The position numbers were made by a program, and so were the translations under genes. A stretch of DNA of 49,242 nt from DATIJP01 sp964569185 (GTDB lineage Bacteria > Chlamydiota > Chlamydiia > Chlamydiales > Rhabdochlamydiaceae). The stretch covers positions 1-49,242 of the forward strand of contig CAZMTP010000004.1 of the NCBI GenBank assembly GCA_964569185.1, written 5' to 3'. Under the pieces are notes generated by a model. It did not search any database. It was not told the origin of the DNA and saw only the letters and a list, made by a program, of their open reading frames with translations. This document shows positions 33,291 to 40,713 of the stretch, one piece after another (the stretch's first letter is position 1; each line of letters begins with the position of its first letter).

Positions 33291-33691
33291 GTAAAAACGG
33301 ACTCTATTATGCTTGGATCCTCGCCTGTTTAGCGACACTAGGAAGTCTCTATTTTGGAGAGATCAAAAATCATGAGCCCTGTTCGATGTGCTGGTATCAG
33401 CGCATTGCCCTTTTTCCTCTCACCATCATTTTAGGGATTGCTGCCTTCCGAAAAGATTTTGGCATTATCACTTATGCTTTTCCCCTTTCCCTTATCGGAC
33501 TTACTTTTTCTCTAATCCATGTGACATTGCAATATGCACCCGATAGCTTTTTGGAGATTTTTTGCACAGGTTCAGAAGCGTGCGTGGTCAAGACCAGTCT
33601 TTTTGGTCCCCACTACCTTTCTTTCCTTTCACTGCTTGGATTTATTCTTTTGAATACGATTCTTCTGACAACCTGGAAGAAACATGGATAA
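33287..33691 (+). CDS. dsbB: disulfide bond formation protein B
   Basis: The 134-residue protein has four membrane segments and the DsbB/BdbC pattern: after the first helix HEPCSMCWYQRIALFP with the CxxC pair, then a later periplasmic loop with two Cys (IFCTGSEACVVK). It would reoxidise DsbA-type enzymes and pass electrons to quinone. Chlamydial outer envelopes depend on disulfide-linked cysteine-rich proteins, so the enzyme suits the organism. The ATG is in the ATGA of the upstream gene. The 3' end overlaps the convergent RDD gene by 50 bases. Confidence 0.92.
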   Translation: MSKNGLYYAWILACLATLGSLYFGEIKNHEPCSMCWYQRIALFPLTIILGIAAFRKDFGIITYAFPLSLIGLTFSLIHVTLQYAPDSFLEIFCTGSEACVVKTSLFGPHYLSFLSLLGFILLNTILLTTWKKHG

Positions 33692-34097
33692 TGATGGTAG
33701 AAGCTAGCTTATCATGAAGGGCCTGTTTTTTCTTAGTCATTAACACCAGCAAATATCCCAGTGTGATTTGCGATAGGAATTTGCCAAAATAGCGGCCCGT
33801 CGCTCTTCCAAAACTGAGGCGTTCGCCCGTCAGCGTAGTCACTTGCAACCCGAGAATATATTTGCCCACTGTTGCTTGCATTTTTGAGCTTTCAAATAGA
33901 GCATAGTACATCCATGGAAGGAGCAGCATGCCTAAATACCACCAGAGGCCGATAATGGGCAGCTGGAAAATCAGCTGGCTCACCCCGTTAAGACTAAACA
34001 AAATCCCAATCGCCATATAACAAAATAAAATGATCAGACTATCGATAAAAAAAGCCACCACCCGTTTTGAGGCGCTTGCATATTTGAATGGTTCCAT
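33642..34097 (-). CDS. RDD family membrane protein
   Basis: The 151-residue protein has the RDD motif layout: ASASKRVVAFFIDSLIILF in the first helix (Arg and Asp positions kept), a second helix pair at about 45-65, then KMQATVGKYILGLQVTTLTG, and the charged C-terminal KKKQALHDKLASTIIIH. This is a small membrane family of unclear function, sometimes linked to ion transport. It starts four bases after the stop of the 167-codon membrane gene, with which it is probably co-transcribed. It overlaps dsbB by 50 bases at the 3' end. Confidence 0.85.
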   Translation of the reverse strand: MEPFKYASASKRVVAFFIDSLIILFCYMAIGILFSLNGVSQLIFQLPIIGLWWYLGMLLLPWMYYALFESSKMQATVGKYILGLQVTTLTGERLSFGRATGRYFGKFLSQITLGYLLVLMTKKKQALHDKLASTIIIHVSSRLSEESYSKE

Positions 34098-34101
34098 AAG
34101 G

Positions 34102-34581
34102 TCAATGGGGTTTGAAAACGTCTTTAAATTGCTCTTGTAGAGAAGAAGGAATCACCTCTTCAATTCCTGTTTTGTCATACATCAGAAAATAGGTGCATGC
34201 GACCATAATGCCAAATGCAGGACTAAAAAATCCGACAAAGAGAGACAGAGCGCACACTAGACAGCGTCTCAGCATCAAAAAGGCTTTCGATAAAAGAGAT
34301 TTAAAATAAGAGATGCGAAATAGAGTGGCAGCCCCCCCTACAAGAGCCACAGCGAAAAGCAGCAGCGCATAGAGGCCCCAGAGCAGATCTGCAACCAAAA
34401 GCAAACCAAAAAAGAGGCGCGTGATGCAGGAAGAGACCCAGGAATCTTTTTTTCGCTCTTCAGGAATTTGCCCCAGCTCAAAGGTTTCGGTATAGGAAAC
34501 CTCTCGCTCTAACTCTTTTTTTTCCTGCTGGAAATGAAAAATAGCCATGCAAAATACGTCCTTTTCGAATTCCTGGATCAT
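34102..34581 (-). CDS. unknown membrane protein
   Basis: I do not recognise this protein. The ATG at 34581, with GGAAG seven bases upstream, is chosen; a TTG at 34605 and an ATG at 34548 are other options. It has a charged N-terminal region rich in Glu and Lys (about 15-48), then two or three hydrophobic segments: LFFGLLLVADLLWGLYALLL, a shorter stretch continuing into AVALVGGAATLF, and CALSLFVGFFSPAFGIMVAC. The C-terminus is polar. It is followed directly by the RDD gene. Confidence 0.6.
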   Translation of the reverse strand: MIQEFEKDVFCMAIFHFQQEKKELEREVSYTETFELGQIPEERKKDSWVSSCITRLFFGLLLVADLLWGLYALLLFAVALVGGAATLFRISYFKSLLSKAFLMLRRCLVCALSLFVGFFSPAFGIMVACTYFLMYDKTGIEEVIPSSLQEQFKDVFKPH

Positions 34582-34899
34582 CACCAATCTTCCAATTTCT
34601 TGCAATCGTCTAATGTTGTTTTTTGGTCTCCTTAGGAGAGGATTTTTTTGTAGGAATGCCGCTTCCTTTCCTGAGGCATTCTCTTAAATAAACAGGATAA
34701 GAAGATCGCTAAAGCGGCAGGATAGACAGGATAACTAAATTCCTGAAAATGCTTAACAAAAACCTCATGATAGATAATAGTTTTATGCAACAAGGGTGTG
34801 GTGCATGACCTTTATACGTTTACGTATTCGAGGTAAAAATAATTTAACCACCCGCTCACCTACGTTCCAATTCCAATCTACCCTGCATCCTCTGAGGCC
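34582..34899. other. 318-bp gene-free stretch with hairpins and a repeat
   Basis: From left to right it holds a small hairpin TCTCC-TTA-GGAGA (34627-34639) followed shortly by seven T; a hairpin GAATGCC/GGCATTC (34654-34660 with 34675-34681); the one-armed copy B of the GGATA repeat (34690-34733); and then about 165 bases with no feature I can identify, ending in TGAGG just before the next ATG. Confidence 0.6.
34690..34733 (+). repeat. GGATA-type intergenic repeat, copy B (single arm)
   Basis: Bases 34702-34733 are identical to 23522-23553 over 32 positions, and the preceding AACAGGATAAG matches the arm of copy C. Only one arm is present, so no long hairpin can form from it alone. Confidence 0.85.
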
Positions 34900-35256
34900 A
34901 TGCACGCCAAAATAGAAAAATCAATAGAAGAAGAATTGAAAAAATATGGCACTGTTTACAAGACCAATCTACTCGATAGTAAGACGGATGGAGTAGACCT
35001 TAGTGTATTTAATCAAGGGATGCTACTGATTTATAAAATAGAGAATGAGTCTTCCTCTCCAAAAAAAACATTAAAAGCATCGTTAGATGTTCAGAATGCT
35101 TTTACAACTATTGAATCAAAGAATTATTTGATATTAGATAGCTCGGATGACGAAAATAATATTATCGTCTCTTTTTCAAAGTTGCTTTCTAGTTTTATTG
35201 CCAATTATAAGTTAGTAAATACAAAGAAGCCTGTATTTAATCTAGTGATTCAATAA
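34900..35256 (+). CDS. unknown small protein
   Basis: I do not recognise this 118-residue protein. It is Lys/Ser/Asn-rich and soluble-looking, with alternating strand-like segments (SVFNQGMLLIYKIENESSSP, ESKNYLILDSSDDENNIIVS). TGAGG stands a few bases before the ATG. The gene is AT-rich and lies alone between the repeat-bearing spacer and the rpmB promoter. It could be a remnant of a longer gene, since similar strands appear twice, but no homologous frame is seen upstream. Confidence 0.5.
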   Translation: MHAKIEKSIEEELKKYGTVYKTNLLDSKTDGVDLSVFNQGMLLIYKIENESSSPKKTLKASLDVQNAFTTIESKNYLILDSSDDENNIIVSFSKLLSSFIANYKLVNTKKPVFNLVIQ

Positions 35257-35296
35257 AAGAGTTTAGCCCCCCCCCTTCCGCCCTTCTTAAAATTTC

Positions 35297-35325
35297 TTGT
35301 TCAATAAGAATTGAGCTGCTATGAT
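35297..35325 (+). promoter_or_regulatory. promoter of rpmB
   Basis: TTGTTC (35297-35302) and TATGAT (35320-35325) are exactly 17 bases apart. GGAGAAG (35338-35344) then precedes the rpmB ATG at 35349. A run of nine C (35267-35275) lies just upstream. Confidence 0.6.
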
Positions 35326-35348
35326 GGCGCACTTTATGGAGAAGTGTC

Positions 35349-35624
35349 ATGGGTAAAAAGTGTCAAGTCACAGGCAGAAGGCCAGCAACAGGCAATAGCT
35401 ATGCCAAACGCGGAATTGCAAAAAAGAAAAAAGGGATTGGTCTTAAAGTAACCGGTATTAAAAGAAGACGATTTTTACCCAATCTGGCTAAAAAACGGTT
35501 CTTTTTCCCTGAAGAAAACCGTTTTGTAACGCTCCGCCTCTCGATGCAAGCCATGCGCACTATTGATAAACGCGGTATTGGCGCTGTGATCGAAGAGATG
35601 CGTGCCGCTGGCCAAAAAATTTAA
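35349..35624 (+). CDS. rpmB: 50S ribosomal protein L28
   Basis: The 91-residue basic protein starts GKKCQVTGRRPATGNSYAKR, the L28 signature, followed by KRRRFLPNLAKKRFFFPEEN and ending MRTIDKRGIGAVIEEMRAAG. Length is slightly above the usual 78-90. In C. trachomatis it lies next to malQ (CT086-CT087, from memory); here about 5 kb of accessory genes lie between. Its 3' end overlaps the start of the phospholipase-D-family gene by 23 bases. Confidence 0.95.
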   Translation: MGKKCQVTGRRPATGNSYAKRGIAKKKKGIGLKVTGIKRRRFLPNLAKKRFFFPEENRFVTLRLSMQAMRTIDKRGIGAVIEEMRAAGQKI

Positions 35625-36849
35625 ATTATTACTTCTTGTTTTAGCCCTTGCAGGCTTTTCTTGTTGGGCTGTTATTTTTGCACTTTGGATAGAGCTGCCT
35701 TCCGAAAAAAATCCTCTTATTTTTTATTCTAATCAGAAACGGGACGATTTAAAGCAGATTCTTTGCCGTGCGTTAAAAGAGGCGCGCCACTCTATTTTAA
35801 TTCATATTTATGGGCTCACTGATCCTGACATCTTAGCCCTCTTGAAAGAGAAAAAGAGCGCAGGCGTTGCGATCACTCTATTTTATGACGAAAATGCCTC
35901 ACCAGATATTGCGGCTGAATTTCAAAATAAGCTCGCGCTTTATCCTATAAAAACTAGTGGTCTGATGCACCGCAAAATCTTAAGCATCGACAATCAGACA
36001 GTCTACATTGGGACGGCTAATTTCACCCCCCAATCGTTGCGTATGCATGATAATCTCATTGTGGGGATCCACCATGCTGGCCTTGCCCACTATTTAGTGA
36101 GCTGCCTCACACTCGATTTTGGCTTTGCACTGGGTGCAGAGCAGTTCGAATTCTATCTCCTACCCGATTTTGAAAAAAAAGCGGTCAATAGACTGGTCAA
36201 TCTGATAGAACAGGCTCAAAAGACCATTTCTATTGCGATGTTCACATTGACCCATCCCCTCCTCACAAAAAAGCTGATCGAAGCGCACCAAAGAGGAGTG
36301 GAGGTAAAAATTGCAGTCGACTATTTCACGGGGCATGGCAGCAGCAGTAAAACGGTTGAAAAGCTGCAAAAAGAGGGCATTAAAATCTACTTTAGTCAGG
36401 GCGATGCGCTCTTGCACCATAAATGGGCGCTGATCGATGAAACCACTCTAGCTATGGGATCGGCCAATTGGACTACAGCCGCCTTTAAAAATAATCAAGA
36501 CTGTCTTCTTATTATCCGCAATCTAGGCGCAAAGCAGAAGAAATTCCTTGGGGACCTCTGGAATATTATTGAGTCAGACTGTATACACCAGGAATATGAA
36601 GATCTTCTCTCTCTCCTTTGCCCTATTTATTTTGATGGACCCGATCGGAAACATTCCGATCTTTATTGCTGTTTTGAAGGGGGTAGATCCCAAAAAGCAG
36701 AAGCGGATCATCTTCCGCGAGCTCTTTATCGCTCTGGGGGCGATGATTTTTTTCTATTTTATTGGCGATTACCTACTCAGCATTTTGAACATCACTCATG
36801 GGGCGGTCATGATGTCCGGGGGGATTATCCTCTTCATCATCGCACTTAA
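35602..36849 (+). CDS. phospholipase D superfamily protein with N-terminal anchor; abnormal 3' end
   Basis: The start is GTG within rpmB. Residues about 7-28 are hydrophobic (FKLLLLVLALAGFSCWAVIF). Two HKD motifs follow: HRKILSIDNQTVYIGTANF and HHKWALIDETTLAMGSANW, the paired catalytic halves of the PLD fold. A PLD protein two genes from rpmB is also present in C. trachomatis (CT084, from memory). The domain ends near residue 326 (DLWNIIESD, about 36580). The open frame then continues 90 codons inside marC in another frame, giving a Cys/His/Gly-rich tail that looks non-coding. A lost stop codon, frameshift or sequencing error is likely; true length may be about 330 residues. Confidence 0.85.
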   Translation: MPLAKKFKLLLLVLALAGFSCWAVIFALWIELPSEKNPLIFYSNQKRDDLKQILCRALKEARHSILIHIYGLTDPDILALLKEKKSAGVAITLFYDENASPDIAAEFQNKLALYPIKTSGLMHRKILSIDNQTVYIGTANFTPQSLRMHDNLIVGIHHAGLAHYLVSCLTLDFGFALGAEQFEFYLLPDFEKKAVNRLVNLIEQAQKTISIAMFTLTHPLLTKKLIEAHQRGVEVKIAVDYFTGHGSSSKTVEKLQKEGIKIYFSQGDALLHHKWALIDETTLAMGSANWTTAAFKNNQDCLLIIRNLGAKQKKFLGDLWNIIESDCIHQEYEDLLSLLCPIYFDGPDRKHSDLYCCFEGGRSQKAEADHLPRALYRSGGDDFFLFYWRLPTQHFEHHSWGGHDVRGDYPLHHRT

Positions 36850-37198
36850 ACTGATTTTTCCCAGCATCAATGGAGAAAGAAAAGTGATGCATGATAAAGA
36901 ACCGTTTATTGTGCCTTTGGCGATTCCCTTGGTGGCAGGACCCGCTGTTTTGGCCGCTGTGATGCTCTATTCTAAACAGGGAATCCCTTCTATTATGGTA
37001 CTCACCGCTATTATTATTGCTTGGATATTCAGTACAGCAATCCTTCTTTCCTCCACTTTTTTAAAAAAAGTTTTAGGCAAAAAGGGCATTATGGCCTGTG
37101 AAAAGCTGATGGGGCTTTTACTGGTGATGATTGCCATTCAGATGTTTGTAGACGGGCTGAATAATTGCTGCCTTCTTCCCCACCAGATGATACAATAG
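36596..37198 (+). CDS. MarC/YhgN family integral membrane protein
   Basis: The ATG at 36596 (AGGA just upstream) begins MKIFSLSFALFILMDPIGNI, the family N-terminus; the frame continues upstream but that part is the PLD gene. The 200-residue protein has six hydrophobic segments and PIGNIPIFIAVLKGVDPKKQ, VMMSGGIILFIIALKLIFPS and FIVPLAIPLVAGPAVLAAVM. These are typical of UPF0056. Function is not established. In C. trachomatis a YhgN homologue is next to map (from memory), and here map is two genes away. truA begins eight bases after its stop. Confidence 0.9.
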   Translation: MKIFSLSFALFILMDPIGNIPIFIAVLKGVDPKKQKRIIFRELFIALGAMIFFYFIGDYLLSILNITHGAVMMSGGIILFIIALKLIFPSINGERKVMHDKEPFIVPLAIPLVAGPAVLAAVMLYSKQGIPSIMVLTAIIIAWIFSTAILLSSTFLKKVLGKKGIMACEKLMGLLLVMIAIQMFVDGLNNCCLLPHQMIQ

Positions 37199-37205
37199 TT
37201 CCTCT

Positions 37206-37946
37206 ATGAAGAACATAAAGGCGATCATCGCCTACTCTGGGTCCCATTATTTTGGTTTTCAAAAGACTAAGGAGGGCCCCAGCATTGAAGAAGCTTTAGA
37301 ACAGGCGCTGTTTCGCATTCTGCGCCATCAAGTGACCATTCAAGCGGCTAGCCGGACAGACCGCGGCGTCCATGCGCAGGGACAGGTGGTCCATTTTTTT
37401 GCCTCCGTTGAAGATCTAGCGGCTTTAAAAAGAAGTGTGCAAGCGGTTTTGCCTAAAGATATCGCGCTTCTTTCTTTAGAATTCGCCACCCCCGACTTTC
37501 ATCCCACATTAGATTGCCACTCCAAAGAGTACCATTATTTTATTTGCAACGACTCCTTCCAACTTCCCTTCCATCGTGACACTTCATGGCATTATCCCTA
37601 CCCATTAGACATAGAGAAGATGCAAAAGGCTGCCGAGTTTTTTATTGGGACACAGAATTTTTCTGCCTTTGCTAATGAGCGACTGGAAAATAGTGAAGAA
37701 GCTATACGCACTCTCTATACTCTAACTGTACAGACCCTCCCAGAAAATCGACTGCAAATTTCTGTGGTAGGCAATGCTTTTCTGTACAAGATGGTGCGCA
37801 CTATCGTGGGCACCCTAGTGTATGTTGGACAAGGCAAAATTCCTTTAGAAAAGCTGCCTTTGATTATAGAAGCCCAAGATAGGACACAGGCAGGGGTCAC
37901 GGCGCCAGCGCATGGACTTTTTCTTCACAAAGTCAACTATCTATAA
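37206..37946 (+). CDS. truA: tRNA pseudouridine synthase A (positions 38-40)
   Basis: The 246-residue protein has AIIAYSGSHYFGFQKTKEGP, the catalytic AASRTDRGVHAQGQVVHF with nucleophile D52, DCHSKEYHYFICND, NFSAFANERLENSEEAIRTL and NAFLYKMVRTIVGTLVYVG. It modifies U38-40 in tRNA anticodon arms. Length is normal. It is followed by copy C of the GGATA repeat and then map. Confidence 0.96.
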   Translation: MKNIKAIIAYSGSHYFGFQKTKEGPSIEEALEQALFRILRHQVTIQAASRTDRGVHAQGQVVHFFASVEDLAALKRSVQAVLPKDIALLSLEFATPDFHPTLDCHSKEYHYFICNDSFQLPFHRDTSWHYPYPLDIEKMQKAAEFFIGTQNFSAFANERLENSEEAIRTLYTLTVQTLPENRLQISVVGNAFLYKMVRTIVGTLVYVGQGKIPLEKLPLIIEAQDRTQAGVTAPAHGLFLHKVNYL

Positions 37947-37953
37947 TTTTTTT

Positions 37954-38037
37954 ACAGGATAAAGAGGATATTTAGGATAAGCAGGATAATATATCCTATC
38001 CTGCGCATCCTGCCGCGCAGCGATCCTCTTATCCTGT
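37954..38037. repeat. GGATA-type intergenic repeat, copy C (two arms)
   Basis: The left arm starts ACAGGATAAAGAGGATATTT and the right arm ends GATCCTCTTATCCTGT, its imperfect reverse complement. The reverse complement of the right arm matches copy B closely (ACAGGATAAGA, GATCGCT, GCGGCAGGAT and CAGGATA in the same order). It fills most of the truA-map spacer and could fold into a hairpin. Confidence 0.8.
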
Positions 38038-38088
38038 TTAGTTTTTATCCATGAAAAAGAATCTAAATTATTGTATTATCCCCTACCT

Positions 38089-38958
38089 ATGAATGTCACA
38101 CGTAATGATCCTTGTTGGTGCGGGAGTGGAAAAAAATGGAAAAAATGCCATTTTCCCCAGATGCCCCCAGAAAAAGGCGATCTGTCGCGCGATTATTTAA
38201 AACGCTATGGGATTGTTCTCAAAAACGATCAAGAAATCGCCGGGATCCGCAAAGCCTGCCATTTAGCTGCGCACATTTTAGATCAGGTCTGCAAAATGGC
38301 TAAAGAAGGGGTCACCACTTTAGAATTAGACCAATACACTCGAAAATTGCATCAAGAGGCAGGGGCGATCCCTGCACCGTTGGGCTATGGTTCGCCTCCT
38401 TACCCTTATAGTATTTGCACCTCGCTCAATGATGTGATCTGCCATGGATTTCCTGATGATGTACCCCTTAAAGAAGGTGATATTGTCAATATCGATGTGA
38501 GCACTATTTTACACGGTTATTTTGGAGATTGCAGCCGCATGGTGGCCATTGGGAAGATCGATCCAGAAAAACAGAATGTGATGGATACTTCCCATGAATG
38601 TCTAATGCGGGCGATTGCTATTTTGAAACCAGGTGTTATGCTCTATGAAATTGGCAATGTGATCGAAGAATACGCACGCGCGCATAGCTGCTCTGTTGTC
38701 AATCAATTTGTCGGCCATGGCATCGGCCTTCAATTCCATGAACCTCCTCAAGTCCCGCACCATCACAATAATCTTAAAATTGCCCTTGTTCCTGGCATGA
38801 CCTTTACTATTGAACCGATGATCAATGCCGGTCTGCGCGATGCGATCTTCGATGCCAATGAATGGACAGTGCGCACTGCCGACGGCAAGCCTAGCGCCCA
38901 GTGGGAGCACACTCTACTTATCACCGACACCGGCCACGAAATCTTAACTTTTCTTTGA
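38089..38958 (+). CDS. map: methionine aminopeptidase, type I, with SEC-C zinc motif
   Basis: The ATG at 38089 is chosen; it starts MNVTRNDPCWCGSGKKWKKC, an N-terminal SEC-C zinc-binding motif found also in Chlamydia Map proteins. The 289-residue protein has the two-metal pita-bread site: Asp in VNIDVSTILHGYFGDCSRM (two Asp), His in VGHGIGLQFHEPP, Glu in FTIEPMIN and Glu in QWEHTLLIT. It removes N-terminal Met from nascent proteins. A 12-bp hairpin follows the stop. Confidence 0.96.
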   Translation: MNVTRNDPCWCGSGKKWKKCHFPQMPPEKGDLSRDYLKRYGIVLKNDQEIAGIRKACHLAAHILDQVCKMAKEGVTTLELDQYTRKLHQEAGAIPAPLGYGSPPYPYSICTSLNDVICHGFPDDVPLKEGDIVNIDVSTILHGYFGDCSRMVAIGKIDPEKQNVMDTSHECLMRAIAILKPGVMLYEIGNVIEEYARAHSCSVVNQFVGHGIGLQFHEPPQVPHHHNNLKIALVPGMTFTIEPMINAGLRDAIFDANEWTVRTADGKPSAQWEHTLLITDTGHEILTFL

Positions 38959-38966
38959 GAGGCAGT

Positions 38967-38993
38967 CAGTCGCTTACAAATTGTAAGCGACTG
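38967..38993. terminator. strong stem-loop between convergent map and dinD
   Basis: A 12-bp perfect stem (CAGTCGCTTACA paired with TGTAAGCGACTG on the other side of a three-base loop) lies nine bases after the map stop and 44 bases beyond the dinD stop. No T run follows in either direction. It probably marks the 3' ends of both transcripts. Confidence 0.45.
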
Positions 38994-39036
38994 AAATTGG
39001 AAGCCGCTGACGGCAAAAAATATCTCACATTGGCGA

Positions 39037-39915
39037 TTAAAGATCTTTGTCGTTTGCAATACCCACTGCATTCTTAGGATCAAGCATTAGAGCAGACTTT
39101 GAGATTTTAAGACGCTTTTGTACTTTTTTAATATGTTCGGCTGGAGGAATATCTTCAGGAGGAGTGCCACCAATTTTAGCGATCGCTGCGCGCACCTCTT
39201 TTCCAACACTTTCATGTGCTTCAATGGCATCTCTTTGATTTTTGATATTTTCACGCTTGAGTTTATCCCGAGTTTGCGTCATCCGAAACTGGTTAGCTGC
39301 CAATTCTGTTCTACCCATCCGATCCATCAGCTGTTCTTTGGGATCAATTCCTTTACGAGCTTTAATTGCATCTGAGCCAATTCCTCCATATAGCCCTTTA
39401 TATCCAGCATCATGAAAGATACCGAACATTTTATTCTGCACTCCTGCCTCTTTAGCAGCTCCAGAAAGTGCTTTAAAATCTTGAGAAACCTGTTTGCGCA
39501 TCTCGACTCGTTCCAAATCTGCAAGAGCTGCATCAGACAGTTCTTGTCGCCTTGTCTGGATGGCAAAATATTTCTGAGCTAGGGCGATCTCTGGTTTTCT
39601 GGGGTCTCCATTTTGAGCAATCAAATAGCAAGCAAACCGTGAAAGATGATAATCCTCAACGATTTGAGTGGCCCCTTTCCCCAAGTTGATCTGTTTGCCG
39701 GCGCCGGCAAAGTGATGGCTTGGATCATTCCCAGACTGTTTGCAAGATTCTATGGCCTTTTGAATAGCATTTTCAAATCTTCTCCATTGAGAATAGCCAA
39801 GACAAGGCTGCAAACTTCTAGCACTCCAATACTCCACTCCATGCTGATTGATCTTTTTTAAATCTTCAAATGACAACTGATTGAGAATCAAGTTGTGATG
39901 CTCTTCTTTTTCCAT
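39037..39915 (-). CDS. dinD: DNA-damage-inducible protein D
   Basis: The ATG at 39915, with GGGGGT five bases upstream, is chosen over a longer frame to 39975. The 292-residue protein matches E. coli DinD along its length (from memory of that sequence): GVEYWSARSLQPCLGYSQWRRF (a BRO-N-like fold), HLSRFACYLIAQNGDPRKP, YFAIQTRRQELSD, GYKGLYGGIGSDAIKARKG and MGRTELAANQFRMTQTRDKL. DinD is an SOS-induced protein reported to disassemble or inhibit RecA filaments. It is not a usual chlamydial gene, so lateral transfer is likely. No clear LexA box was seen upstream. Confidence 0.88.
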   Translation of the reverse strand: MEKEEHHNLILNQLSFEDLKKINQHGVEYWSARSLQPCLGYSQWRRFENAIQKAIESCKQSGNDPSHHFAGAGKQINLGKGATQIVEDYHLSRFACYLIAQNGDPRKPEIALAQKYFAIQTRRQELSDAALADLERVEMRKQVSQDFKALSGAAKEAGVQNKMFGIFHDAGYKGLYGGIGSDAIKARKGIDPKEQLMDRMGRTELAANQFRMTQTRDKLKRENIKNQRDAIEAHESVGKEVRAAIAKIGGTPPEDIPPAEHIKKVQKRLKISKSALMLDPKNAVGIANDKDL

Positions 39916-39975
39916 ATGTACCCCCAAAAATTCAGAAATTGCGCGGAGTATATTTAAAAAAAAGATTTTTAACAA

Positions 39976-40713
39976 TTAGAGCTGCGTCTTTAGAATATCT
40001 TCTAAAAGATTCAGCTCATCCGATTTTTTTGGCTTGCGCGGACGGGTCACTTTCTTTTCGGTGAGAACTTTAGAAATAATCTCATGCAGAACGACCACTT
40101 CTTGCTCCAAAGAAACAAGCTCCTCGTCCATCTTTTGAATATGCTCAAAGGTCGCTTCTGTATCAGTCTCTATCTCTTTTGGGGTTTGAAGTTCCTGAAT
40201 TTTTTTATCCAGTTCCTGCTTTAAATATTCTAATTGCCGCACTTTCCCTAATTCTTCTAATGCGGCTTCTAAAGAGGCTTGCAGTGCATGGGCCCTATTT
40301 TTTGACTCTGTATTTTCGCTAAACAGTTTTTCATAGGCAGTAGAAAGCGTTTTTTGTTCTTCATCATGTGTCTGCTCTAATCGCTGGATCTCATTTTGCA
40401 GTGTCTCTTTTTCTTCTAATTTATTGACTTGTGCTTGGCGCAGCGCCGATTGCAGGTGGGCCATCTCCTCTTTGTAGGCTTGCATCTGCTCCTTTTTTTC
40501 TAGAAACAGTGCATCGATCTCCAACATCGAAACCAGCGTGACAAAAAGACCGATCAGAAAGGAGCTCACAAAAGCGATCCAGTAGTAGGGCGTTAGAATG
40601 CCGAGTGCGGCATGCATCATCAGGAGGACAAAAGTGCAAAGCAATAGCGCGGGGCCCAGGCTGCCCCAGAATACAAACGATTTAAGGATCTTATTTTTTA
40701 GCTGTTTTAGCAT
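39976..40713 (-). CDS. membrane-anchored coiled-coil protein of unknown function
   Basis: The 245-residue protein has two membrane segments at about 14-37 and 42-64 (LGPALLLCTFVLLMMHAALG; WIAFVSSFLIGLFVTLVSML). A long coiled coil rich in Glu, Gln and Lys follows (about 72-215), with heptad leucines in EMAHLQSALRQAQVNKLEEK and ELVSLEQEVVVLHEIISKVL. The basic patch KKVTRPRKPKK precedes the last helix. Paired hydrophobic helices plus coiled coil recall inclusion-membrane and cell-division proteins, but no family is recognised. It overlaps the upstream M20 peptidase gene by 23 bases and is probably translated with it. Confidence 0.7.
   Translation of the reverse strand: MLKQLKNKILKSFVFWGSLGPALLLCTFVLLMMHAALGILTPYYWIAFVSSFLIGLFVTLVSMLEIDALFLEKKEQMQAYKEEMAHLQSALRQAQVNKLEEKETLQNEIQRLEQTHDEEQKTLSTAYEKLFSENTESKNRAHALQASLEAALEELGKVRQLEYLKQELDKKIQELQTPKEIETDTEATFEHIQKMDEELVSLEQEVVVLHEIISKVLTEKKVTRPRKPKKSDELNLLEDILKTQL

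Noticed and set aside
33087..33338. Trp/Arg-rich frame on the minus strand
   Set aside because: It is the complement of the Pro/Thr-rich tail; the composition is what any antisense of CCN/ACN codons would give.
36548..36595. Upstream extension of MarC
   Set aside because: The family N-terminus MKIFSLSFALFILMDPIGN starts at 36596 with its own ribosome-binding site; the upstream part is PLD coding sequence.
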